Shown here: piece by piece, positions 1 to 7,214 of the stretch
How the letters are laid out: the number at the start of each line of letters is the position of its first letter
How positions within the stretch are numbered: the first letter of the stretch is position 1
Assembly (NCBI GenBank): GCA_019420345.1
Contig: JAHZHI010000074.1
Coordinates: forward strand, 1-49,792
Source: Peptococcaceae bacterium
Lineage (GTDB): Bacteria > Bacillota > Peptococcia > Peptococcales > Peptococcaceae
Length of the DNA stretch: 49,792 nt
Direction of reading: 5' to 3'
Notes under the pieces: model-generated
What the model saw: only the letters and a program-made list of their open reading frames with translations
Database searches by the model: none
What the model was told of the DNA's origin: nothing
Made by a program: the position numbers and the translations under genes

Positions 1-53
1 CACCGTTTGAATTGTATCATTCTGAGGTGTTGCACTTGACTTGACAATTCGCC
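1..53. repeat. Left copy of a 53-bp terminal inverted repeat
   Basis: Bases 1-53 are the exact reverse complement of 49740-49792, the other end of the window. Identity stops abruptly at base 54. The inner part contains TTGCACTTGACTTGACAA, which reminds me of IS30-type insertion-sequence ends, but that family link is from memory only. No transposase is present. The simplest reading is that the contig stops where it enters two inverted copies of the same repeat and the assembler kept a shared overlap. Confidence 0.9.
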
Positions 54-269
54 CTTTTAAAAAATTTCTTCAAATATTTTATAAGTGCACGCACCCTTTC
101 TTATCTATGATACAAACAAAAATTTCCATCTTTACTAAAAAATGCACCACAATGTTTTTCTAGAAAGGAGATTCAGACATACTCATACACCTTCTAAGCG
201 CCAAGTTTGTTGATTTGTTTTTGTTCAACCAGTGAATTTATAAGATACTATGGAGAATTTGCGCGCACC
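54..269. other. AT-rich leader region without a convincing gene
   Basis: No supported gene lies here. A good ribosome-binding sequence (AGAAAGGAG, about 163-171) is followed by no ATG, GTG or TTG at a usual distance. Reading from ATA at 180 gives only about 18 codons before a stop near 235. It may be a relic of a gene 5' end or a chance motif. The real promoter and ribosome binding site for the glycosidase lie downstream, at 270-341. Confidence 0.5.
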
Positions 270-298
270 TTGCCTTCTCTTTTTCTGTACGATACAAT
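270..298 (+). promoter_or_regulatory. Probable sigma-70-type promoter for the GH79 gene
   Basis: TTGCCT at 270-275 and TACAAT at 293-298 are separated by 17 bp. This places a transcription start about 45 bases before the chosen start codon at 351. Confidence 0.5.
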
Positions 299-350
299 AA
301 AATATCATACATTTCTTTTTATTGATGCATATAGAAAGGAGACAATTGTG

Positions 351-1883
351 ATGTCAGAATCTATTTATCTAACCTCTGATCATCTAAAGGTCATTCGAAA
401 CATCAATCCAATGATGATGTCTTACAATGTAGAATTTGCAGAGGTAACAGGCGGTACTTTTTGGAAAGCCTATTCTCCGGAGCAAATTGCCGGCACAGAA
501 CCATTCTCTGTAGAGCCTTCCTCGGAAGGGATTGCAGCAATGTATAAAGATCTCATGCAGGTCTATCCGCCAATCAATCTATACAATGAAAAGCTCCGCA
601 CGCTTGCCAAAGAACTTGGTCCTGCTTGGGTTCGAGTTTCTGGAACCTGGGCAACCAAAACTTACTACGATTTTGACGGAAGCACACACGGCAACGTACC
701 TGAAGGTTATCTTAATGTCCTTACCAAAGAGCAGTGGATTGGTGTTCTTGATTTCGTAAAAGCCATTAACGCGAACCTAATGATTTCTGTTGCAAATTGT
801 CCAGGACTTCATCGTGCAGAGGAACCATGGAATCCTAGTGAAGCAGAAAAAATCTTTTCCCTAAGCAAGGAATATGGTGTCCCCATTCGTGCAGCAGAAT
901 TCGCGAACGAACCAAATATAATGGAAGATACCGGTTTCCCAGAAGGCTACACTCCTGCAGATTATAGACGCGATCAAGATCTGTTTTTTGCATGGGTTCG
1001 AAAAAATTATCCTGACTGCCTCTGTGTCGGTCCATGCACAACCGGCGGTGATAACACCGCTTTTGGTAAAAACAATACGCAACAAAAATCCGGTGGTATC
1101 GAACAGCTTGCAAAGAAATCCTATAACTGTTCTGACCTGATGGATGGAACCAAAGAAGCACTCGATGTTTTTAGCTATCATTATTACAACGGTGTTTCCG
1201 AACGTCTTGCTTCAGTCATGCCAAACGGCCATTGGGATGCCTCAGATGCATTGAGTGAACCTTATCTTGCGATCGCGCCGAACTTTGCCCAAACCTATGC
1301 CCCAATGCGTGATCATTACTGCCCAGGCGGCGAAATGTGGGTAACGGAATCCGGTGACGCTGGCGGCGGAGGTAATACGTGGGCTTCCACTTATCTGGAT
1401 GTTCCGCGTACACTGAACGAACTTGGCGGATTTGCTCAAATCACAAAAGGTGTAGTCTTTCACAACACGCTGGCATCTTCTGATTACGGTTTTCTTTCAC
1501 GTGAAGTGTTCGATCCACGCCCAAATTACTTTGCCGTTCTATTGTGGAACCGCTTAATGGGAACCACTGTGTACGATTCTGGTGAAAAAATCCGTGAAGG
1601 GGCGCATGTCTTTGCACATTCCAGACGAGATGGAAAAGAAGGCGTTGCTTATTTGATTATCAACAATTCCACCACGGATTCCACCCTGGTTACGCTTCCA
1701 AAAGAAGCACAGCGCTACACGCTGGCTGGTCAAAACGGTGACCTTCGATCCACAGTAATGACATTAAACGGAAAGCCCTTGGTCCTTGATGCTCAAAACA
1801 AATTGCCTAATTTATCCCCAGAATTACAAGCTGCTGGTACCTTCGAATTGGCACCATCAACTTGCACATTCCTATTGCTATAA
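351..1883 (+). CDS. GH79 (heparanase-like) glycoside hydrolase
   Basis: A 510-residue protein that looks like a clan GH-A beta-glycosidase of family GH79, the heparanase and beta-glucuronidase group. Visible marks are FANEPN around residues 184-189, with Glu187 as likely acid/base; FSYHYYNG around 274-281; and WVTESGDAGGGG around 330-341, with Glu333 as likely nucleophile. The C-terminal 100 residues look like the small beta-domain of this clan. There is no signal peptide, so it should act in the cytoplasm, presumably on imported glucuronic-acid-containing oligosaccharides. The start at ATG 351 is chosen because GGAG at 338-341 sits 9 bases upstream; GTG 348 is also possible. The longer frame from 207 would run through the promoter. 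A transporter-like gene follows 80 bp downstream. The substrate is not shown by the sequence; the family call is strong, the specificity is not. Confidence 0.8.
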   Translation: MSESIYLTSDHLKVIRNINPMMMSYNVEFAEVTGGTFWKAYSPEQIAGTEPFSVEPSSEGIAAMYKDLMQVYPPINLYNEKLRTLAKELGPAWVRVSGTWATKTYYDFDGSTHGNVPEGYLNVLTKEQWIGVLDFVKAINANLMISVANCPGLHRAEEPWNPSEAEKIFSLSKEYGVPIRAAEFANEPNIMEDTGFPEGYTPADYRRDQDLFFAWVRKNYPDCLCVGPCTTGGDNTAFGKNNTQQKSGGIEQLAKKSYNCSDLMDGTKEALDVFSYHYYNGVSERLASVMPNGHWDASDALSEPYLAIAPNFAQTYAPMRDHYCPGGEMWVTESGDAGGGGNTWASTYLDVPRTLNELGGFAQITKGVVFHNTLASSDYGFLSREVFDPRPNYFAVLLWNRLMGTTVYDSGEKIREGAHVFAHSRRDGKEGVAYLIINNSTTDSTLVTLPKEAQRYTLAGQNGDLRSTVMTLNGKPLVLDAQNKLPNLSPELQAAGTFELAPSTCTFLLL

Positions 1884-1965
1884 TGCAAAAAATTCGCTTG
1901 TATATACATAAAACACGGTCTTTTATGATAAACAAGCCAGAAGGAAGGAATCTCGTCTGATTTAC

Positions 1966-2796
1966 ATGATATTGGCGGCAGCATGCTACACCATCACGTC
2001 TTTAAACGACAAGTATGCTTCCGCAACACTCAAACTCAGCGGAAATGAAGTAACATTTCTGATGGCTTTTGGCACATCGTTTTTTATGCTGTTTTATCTT
2101 CCGTTTGCAAATAACTTTTTTACATTGTCTTGGCAAAGCATCGCCACAGTTATAATGATGGCATTCTTAAAATTCATAGAAATTGAGCTTTCTGTGAAAG
2201 TCCTTCGCGAGATGTCTGCTTTTGAGCTAAAAGCCTGGCTTGGCCTTACGCTCTTTTTCTCATATACCTTTGACCTATTGGCCGGCAATGAAGCACCTGG
2301 CACACAAACCATTTATAAATTTGCCGCTATTGCTGTTACTTCCATCGGCCTATTTTTCATTGCAACTTCCAAAAACAAAACGGTTCATTACAGGATCATC
2401 TTACTTCCTTTGATCTTCTATTTGGCAGAAAAATTTTGTTATGGTCTACTGGTTAACGTCTCACAAACATATATTTCTCCAACATTCTCGTTGTTTCTTG
2501 CCTTTATCGTGTTAACGCTCTTCCTTGCACCACAAGTACACTTTGTCAAGCTTTTTAAGGAAAAGCCAAAAGGTACCAGTCTGGTTCTAGCAGCTAAAAT
2601 TCCAAATACAATCGGTCTTATTTGCGAAAATCTAACAGCTGCCATTAGCATCACTAACTATTCGTTCATTCAACCTATTATCCTCGCCGCTTTATTTGTA
2701 ATTCAGCTTATTCGACGAGAAGAAAGCTCCAAACTCAATCTTGTTGGCGGTATTTTATGCGTTTCAGGAATTATTCTTTTCCAGGCAATCGGATAA
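1966..2796 (+). CDS. EamA/DMT-type membrane transporter
   Basis: A roughly 276-residue, very hydrophobic protein with about ten predicted membrane helices arranged as two similar halves, as in the EamA (drug/metabolite transporter) superfamily. The N-terminal ACYTITSLNDKYAS is typical of the small exporters of this type. Substrate unknown. The ATG at 1966 is poorly placed, because AAGGAAGG at 1941-1948 lies 17 bases upstream. CTG at 1957 or ATT at 1960, in the same frame, would restore normal spacing and add a short Leu/Met-Ile-Tyr, so the true start may be non-AUG. It follows the GH79 gene in the same direction and may be co-transcribed, in which case it could handle a sugar or amino-acid product, but that is inference. 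A good terminator follows at 2887. Confidence 0.75.
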   Translation: MILAAACYTITSLNDKYASATLKLSGNEVTFLMAFGTSFFMLFYLPFANNFFTLSWQSIATVIMMAFLKFIEIELSVKVLREMSAFELKAWLGLTLFFSYTFDLLAGNEAPGTQTIYKFAAIAVTSIGLFFIATSKNKTVHYRIILLPLIFYLAEKFCYGLLVNVSQTYISPTFSLFLAFIVLTLFLAPQVHFVKLFKEKPKGTSLVLAAKIPNTIGLICENLTAAISITNYSFIQPIILAALFVIQLIRREESSKLNLVGGILCVSGIILFQAIG

Positions 2797-2886
2797 ATGT
2801 CATAATGAAGGATCATCTTACGCTGGTGTAAAACGGAACCTTGGGCGGTACCCTTCTATCGTTTCAAATCAGCATGGCGCTGCTTT

Positions 2887-2917
2887 AACCTCGTTCATTA
2901 AGAACGAGGTTTTTTAT
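2887..2917 (+). terminator. Intrinsic terminator after the EamA gene
   Basis: A perfect 10-bp stem, AACCTCGTTC (2887-2896) with GAACGAGGTT (2902-2911), 5-base loop ATTAA, followed by a run of T. It ends the GH79-EamA transcription unit. Confidence 0.85.
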
Positions 2918-2964
2918 TTCACAACGCGAAAACCTTATTTAATGGAGTTTTCATTTTTTAAGCA

Positions 2965-3003
2965 TGCAAAAGCGCTCCGCCGCATTATACGACGGAGCGC
3001 TTT
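2965..3003 (-). terminator. Intrinsic terminator of the fixCXAB operon
   Basis: A 14-bp stem (2969-2982 with 2990-3003, one G-U type mismatch), 7-base loop, GC-rich core. On the minus strand it is followed by TTTT, 24 bases after the fixB stop. Confidence 0.85.
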
Positions 3004-3026
3004 CAGAGAATCAGGTATGAGTGTTA

Positions 3027-4037
3027 TTATTTGCTTTTCTTGTATTCTTTAACTGCTTCGGTCAGAGCTGGAACAACCTGGAAGAGGTCGCCAACGATGC
3101 CGTAGGTTGCAATTTCAAATACAGGTGCTTCTGGATCATTGTTGATAGCAATGATGGTGCCAGATTTTTCCATACCAACCTGGTGCTGGATAGCGCCGCT
3201 GATGCCAACAGAGATGAAGATATCAGGGTTAACAGTCTTACCGGTCTGACCAACCTGCTGAGCAACTGGCATCCAACCAGCGTCAACAGTCTTACGGCTA
3301 CCAGCTACAACACCGCCAAGTGCATCAGCGAGATCTTGCAGAAGTTTGAAGTTTTCAGCCTTACCAAGGCCACGGCCACCGCAAACGATGATGTTAGCAT
3401 CTTCGATGCGAACAGCGCCGTCGTCAACGGTCTGTACAAATTCGATGAATTTGGTGCGGAGCTTATCAGCCTTGATGTTGATCTTTTCGTTGATGACTGG
3501 AACTTTGCGGCCATCCTGACGTTCAGCTTTCTTAAATACGGCTGGACGTACGGTACCCATCTGAGGGCGGGTGTTAGGGCAATAAATGTGGCCCATGAGG
3601 TTACCACCCAGTGCAGGACGGATCCAGGTTACAACGCCATCTTTATCGATTTCCAATTCGGTGCAATCTGCGGTGAGACCAGTGTGCATGTTGCAGGCAA
3701 CTTTTGGACCGAGGTCACGGCCATTGAAGGTTGCGCCGAAGAGAATAGCGGATGGTTTGTGCTTATTGATCAGTTCGATGACTGCTTCTGCATAAGCTTC
3801 GGTGCCATAGTGTGCAAATTCAGGGCCTTCAACAGAAACAACTTTGTCTGCGCCATAAGCAGCAGCTTCTTCAATGCATTTCTTGTTGTCTGCGCCGATA
3901 ACCATGGCCCAAACTTCCTGGCCGCATTCGCCAGCCATACGTTTTGCTTCATTCAAAAGTTCGAGGCCGACGTTCTTAGGTTCATTGTTTTCCTGTTCAA
4001 TGAAGACCCAAAGGTTCTTGTATTCTTTCAAATCCAT
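3027..4037 (-). CDS. fixB: Electron transfer flavoprotein alpha subunit, FixB type
   Basis: A 336-residue ETF alpha subunit. The C-terminal half carries the FAD-binding features of the family: CGGRGLG, SRKTVDAGW, GQTGKTVNPD, SVGISGAIQH and INNDPEAPVF. It should form a heterodimer with FixA encoded 16 bp upstream, and pass electrons to the flavoprotein FixC. In Fix-type complexes the pair takes electrons from NADH and splits them between a quinone and ferredoxin or flavodoxin. It is the last gene of the minus-strand order fixC-fixX-fixA-fixB and has a clear ribosome binding site (GGGAGG) before ATG 4037. No acyl-CoA dehydrogenase or nitrogenase gene is nearby, so the Fix reading rests on the presence of FixC and FixX. 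Confidence 0.93.
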   Translation of the reverse strand: MDLKEYKNLWVFIEQENNEPKNVGLELLNEAKRMAGECGQEVWAMVIGADNKKCIEEAAAYGADKVVSVEGPEFAHYGTEAYAEAVIELINKHKPSAILFGATFNGRDLGPKVACNMHTGLTADCTELEIDKDGVVTWIRPALGGNLMGHIYCPNTRPQMGTVRPAVFKKAERQDGRKVPVINEKINIKADKLRTKFIEFVQTVDDGAVRIEDANIIVCGGRGLGKAENFKLLQDLADALGGVVAGSRKTVDAGWMPVAQQVGQTGKTVNPDIFISVGISGAIQHQVGMEKSGTIIAINNDPEAPVFEIATYGIVGDLFQVVPALTEAVKEYKKSK

Positions 4038-4053
4038 GTTTTTTCAGCCTCCC

Positions 4054-4872
4054 TCAGATTAAGTTGTTTTCAGTCAGTTTTGCCATCAAGTTGGCAACGG
4101 ATTCCTTAGCGTCCTTACCGGTGACATCTTCACCACGGGTACGCATTTTTGGTGGATGTGCACTGCGAACGTTGGTTGGGGAACCTTTCAGACCAATCTT
4201 GGTACGATCGAGGGTATCGCCAAGCATGTCAGCAGTAATCCATTCAACATTAGCACGCTTTGCAGCGATCTTACCACGAACAGTACCACGACGTGGCTTG
4301 TTGATGTCCTTGGTAACAGCGATCAGGCAAGGCAGCTGTGCTTCGATGATTTCATAACCCATTTCGTGTGCACGTTTGGTCATGATCTTCTTACCGCCAT
4401 CTTCGACTTCTACGCCGATGCAGTAGGTAATCTGAGGAATGTCAAGATGTTCAGCCAATTCTGGACCAACCTGACCAGTATCCCCGTCGACAGCCATGAT
4501 ACCGCAGACGATCAGGTCAAATTTAACGCCTTTCTTTTCTTCGATATACTTGATTGCAACAGAGAGGGAATAACTGGTTGCATAGGTATCTGCACCACCG
4601 AATGCACGGTCAGTCAGAAGAAATGCATCATCGCAGCCCATGCCGAGGCATTCGCGGAGTGCTGCGTCAGCAGCAAAAGGCCCCATGCTCAACAGGGTGA
4701 TGCTGGTGTTTTCAGGATCTTTTTCTTTTAAATCAATAGCGGTTTCAACGGCATTCAAGTCCATTGGGTTAACAACGCTAGGTACCCCTTTACGAATCAG
4801 GGTATTGGTTACTGGATCGACCTTAATTTCGGAGGTATCCGGAACCTGTTTAACGCATACTAAGATATTCAT
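4054..4872 (-). CDS. fixA: Electron transfer flavoprotein beta subunit, FixA type
   Basis: A 272-residue ETF beta subunit starting MNILVCVKQVPDT, the usual N-terminus of the family. VDGDTGQVGPELAEHL around residues 145-160 matches the nucleotide-binding loop seen in bifurcating ETFs, where the beta subunit holds a second FAD instead of AMP; bifurcation is therefore likely but is inferred from the fix context. The C-terminal tail after residue 230 is the recognition arm region. AGGAG precedes ATG 4872. A 60-bp gap separates it from fixX and 16 bp from fixB, with no terminator in either gap. Confidence 0.93.
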   Translation of the reverse strand: MNILVCVKQVPDTSEIKVDPVTNTLIRKGVPSVVNPMDLNAVETAIDLKEKDPENTSITLLSMGPFAADAALRECLGMGCDDAFLLTDRAFGGADTYATSYSLSVAIKYIEEKKGVKFDLIVCGIMAVDGDTGQVGPELAEHLDIPQITYCIGVEVEDGGKKIMTKRAHEMGYEIIEAQLPCLIAVTKDINKPRRGTVRGKIAAKRANVEWITADMLGDTLDRTKIGLKGSPTNVRSAHPPKMRTRGEDVTGKDAKESVANLMAKLTENNLI

Positions 4873-4932
4873 AGTTCACTGCTCCTCTTTCTTCGTTATT
4901 CGAAAATGAATTAACAACGATCTTTTGCTCAA

Positions 4933-5238
4933 TTAGCCTTGCTTGGACAGGAACCCGTGCCCTTCAGTTGGGTAGTTCCAGTCATAGCCAGGACGGCGTT
5001 CATTGAGACGTTCGCAAACAAGACGGCAGTTACCGCATTCGAGGCAACCAACGTGGTCAAACGTCATAATGTCGTTAAGTTCATCCCATTTGTAACGTTC
5101 GGCAGGGCAGCTATAGGTGCAAGCACGATGAGTGCAGGTACGGCATGCTTCTTTATCAATGACGATATGTGCGTGTTCGTCATCACTGTCGAAACGGTCG
5201 GCCGCAAGACGGTCGTCCATATTCAGTTTTTTCATCAT
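4933..5238 (-). CDS. fixX: Ferredoxin-like protein FixX
   Basis: A 101-residue small ferredoxin of the FixX type with the cysteine motifs CRTCTHRACTYSCP (about residues 32-45) and CLECGNCRLVC (about 65-75), enough for at least one [4Fe-4S] cluster. FixX is the electron outlet of FixC towards quinone. Its ATG overlaps the fixC stop by four bases (ATGA), which indicates translational coupling and a stoichiometric partnership with FixC. A second ATG three bases downstream could also be used. Confidence 0.92.
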   Translation of the reverse strand: MMKKLNMDDRLAADRFDSDDEHAHIVIDKEACRTCTHRACTYSCPAERYKWDELNDIMTFDHVGCLECGNCRLVCERLNERRPGYDWNYPTEGHGFLSKQG

Positions 5239-6518
5239 AATGATAATACCCCCTTGATTGCATCTTTTGCTACGCTAAACACTTTGACCTTAGGCAGACC
5301 TTTTACGATGGTCTTCACAACGCCCTGGGCAGCGCCGCCATCAACTTTGTACATGCTCTGCAGTGCGTTGATAGCAAGATTTGGATAGGTTGTGAAGAGA
5401 TGTTCGCTGTTGGCCATGTAGTGATGCGCATTTTTCAGCGTCTTGAAGTCATTCAGGGTGTTATGTTCAAGACGTGCGGTGTACATGCTCAGGAAATCTT
5501 TTGTGAAGATGCCTTTTGCAAGTGCCTGTTCAGCAGTTTCAGCTGCTGCAATACCACTCATGATGGCGTAGTCCATACCACGAACAGTGTAACCACGGTT
5601 CAAGCAGAGACCAGCAGCATCCCCGGTAACAAGGATCCCATCGCCGCAGAATTCGGAGAAGGAATCATAGCCGCCTTCTGGAATCAAGTGAGCGGTGTAT
5701 TCAACCAATTCACCACCATCGATGTACTTACCGATGATTGGATGTTCTTTCAATGCTTCCATTGCATCTGGCAAATGGAGGCCGCTTTCTTTCCAGGTCT
5801 TGGAATCCTGTACCAAACCAATGGAAATGGTATCTTTGTTGGTGTACATGAAAAGACCACCAAAGATGCCCTGGTTTGCAGAACCCATACCAAGGAGAGC
5901 AGCACCCTTATCACTGTCGGTATTGAAGCGGTCGTTGATGACGCTTTCTTTCAGACGAATGACAGATTTGATGCCGACTGCAACGTTTTCGAGACGGATT
6001 GGATCAATAACGCCTGCACGTTCAGCAACGATGGCGTTAACACCTTCTGCATCGATAACGAGATCGCATTCGAGTTCTTCTTTGCCAACGGTAACACCGC
6101 ATACACGGCCATCTTTGCGAATAAGGCCATCTACGCAAGCGCCGCCGATAACGAGACCGCCAGCTTCTTCAACTTTTTCTGCAAGCCATTTATCGAATTT
6201 TTCACGAAGAATACTGTAGGACTGGTTGCCCAATGCATTGGTCGTGGTATCGATGATAACAGCGTCTTCGTCGTTCATCATCATCAGGTATTCCTGATTG
6301 ATTTCGCGTTCAAGCGGAGCATCCTTCTTCCAAGCATCGCCCATGAGCTTATCAAGAGCATAGGTATAGATGCGGCCACCGGATACATTCTTAGCACCAC
6401 TGTAAGGGGCCTTTTCCAAAACGAGAACCTTGCGGCCTGCTTTGGAGAGGCGATATGCCGCAGACAAACCTGCTAAGCCACCGCCAATGACGATCACTTC
6501 AAATCTTTCTTCTGACAT
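5235..6518 (-). CDS. fixC: FAD-dependent oxidoreductase FixC (ETF-quinone oxidoreductase family)
   Basis: A 427-residue flavoprotein with an N-terminal Rossmann FAD motif, VIGGGLAGLSAAYRLSKAG (residues 10-28), a second FAD contact GDGILVTGDAAGL near residue 310, and overall length and pattern of FixC and the ETF:quinone oxidoreductase family. It accepts electrons from FixAB and, with FixX, delivers them to menaquinone at the membrane. First gene of the operon; GAGGTGGGAG precedes ATG 6518. A promoter and a 17-bp dyad lie just upstream (6595-6657). In organisms without nitrogenase such operons supply low-potential ferredoxin or flavodoxin to other reductases; which one here is unknown, although the asr operon in the same window is one possible sink. 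Confidence 0.92.
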   Translation of the reverse strand: MSEERFEVIVIGGGLAGLSAAYRLSKAGRKVLVLEKAPYSGAKNVSGGRIYTYALDKLMGDAWKKDAPLEREINQEYLMMMNDEDAVIIDTTTNALGNQSYSILREKFDKWLAEKVEEAGGLVIGGACVDGLIRKDGRVCGVTVGKEELECDLVIDAEGVNAIVAERAGVIDPIRLENVAVGIKSVIRLKESVINDRFNTDSDKGAALLGMGSANQGIFGGLFMYTNKDTISIGLVQDSKTWKESGLHLPDAMEALKEHPIIGKYIDGGELVEYTAHLIPEGGYDSFSEFCGDGILVTGDAAGLCLNRGYTVRGMDYAIMSGIAAAETAEQALAKGIFTKDFLSMYTARLEHNTLNDFKTLKNAHHYMANSEHLFTTYPNLAINALQSMYKVDGGAAQGVVKTIVKGLPKVKVFSVAKDAIKGVLSL

Positions 6519-6594
6519 GTTTCTCCCACCTCATTTAATATTGAGATTTAAACAACTCATACCTTTTGGCGTTTTAACGCCGAAAATCCTTTGC

Positions 6595-6611
6595 AATTGT
6601 GTCTCACAATT
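6595..6611. promoter_or_regulatory. 17-bp operator-like dyad in the fixC leader
   Basis: AATTGTG-TCT-CACAATT is a perfect 7-bp inverted repeat around a 3-base centre. It lies 18 bp downstream of the fixC -10 box, where a bound repressor would block early transcription. A second dyad, GGCGTT-TT-AACGCC at 6568-6581, follows closer to the gene. The spacing is too short for a classic Rex site (TTGTG-N8-CACAA), so the regulator is not identified. Confidence 0.5.
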
Positions 6612-6628
6612 ACAATTTGTCCTCTTTT

Positions 6629-6657
6629 ATCTTACAATAATATTCAGACTATTTCAA
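6629..6657 (-). promoter_or_regulatory. Probable promoter of the fix operon
   Basis: Read on the minus strand: TTGAAA (6657-6652), 17-bp spacer, TAAGAT (6634-6629). It leaves a leader of about 105 bases containing the two dyads described at 6568-6611. Confidence 0.5.
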
Positions 6658-7214
6658 AGGGTATTTTCGAACGCATAAGACCAAATCCATTGTTCTTCGT
6701 TATTATTATCATAAACAATCGCGGATGCGTCAAGCCCGTATTTTTCATTATTTTGCCAAAAATTTTCTATATACTGTCATAATTGGCATGATAAAGCGCT
6801 GTCAAGTCACTGTTTCCGTAATATAGTACCGCTTGCCGCTGGCAGATATGCCGTACCCGTACAACAAAAAAAAAGAATTATGAGGCGTTATTTCCAAAAA
6901 GGCAACCTCAACAAACGGCTTTGTTAACATAAAATTCAAATTGTTTTCTCTTTTCCCACTTTGTCGTTTTTTAGTAATAATACGACCACTTTCATCATAA
7001 AACACCCACATTCATTTATGCAAATGCATTTATGCCGTTTTTTATGCCAAGGGCACGGCCTCTTGCATAAAAAAGTTGAAAGTATGGCATCAATCAGATC
7101 ATCCGCCATTTTTTGAAAAATCAACACATGGTCTTTCATTAAAAGACTATTCGCCACCGGGATTTTATCGTATAATTCTATTTAGAGAATTTACTTTGAA
7201 AGGAGTTTTTTATT
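6658..7214. other. AT-rich divergent intergenic region, no supported gene
   Basis: Between the divergent fixC and CoA-disulfide reductase genes. Two minus-strand frames, 6936-7157 (73 codons) and 6802-7011 (69 codons), overlap each other and lack ribosome binding sites. The second has a protein-like composition (FYDESGRI, LLYGYGISASGKRYYI), so a decayed gene is possible. At the right edge TATAAT (7171-7176) is a good -10 box for the rightward gene, with a weak -35. Confidence 0.4.

Noticed and set aside
3021..4109. Long plus-strand open frame of 362 codons
   Set aside because: It lies opposite fixB, which has clear ETF motifs, a ribosome binding site and operon context; the plus frame is a shadow caused by codon bias.
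6595..6611. Rex operator
   Set aside because: Arms resemble TTGTG/CACAA, but the spacer is 3 bases instead of about 8, so I did not call it Rex.
6802..7157. Two overlapping minus-strand frames of 69 and 73 codons upstream of fixC
   Set aside because: No ribosome binding site, and they overlap each other in different frames in an AT-rich region. Kept only as a possible gene relic in the region note.
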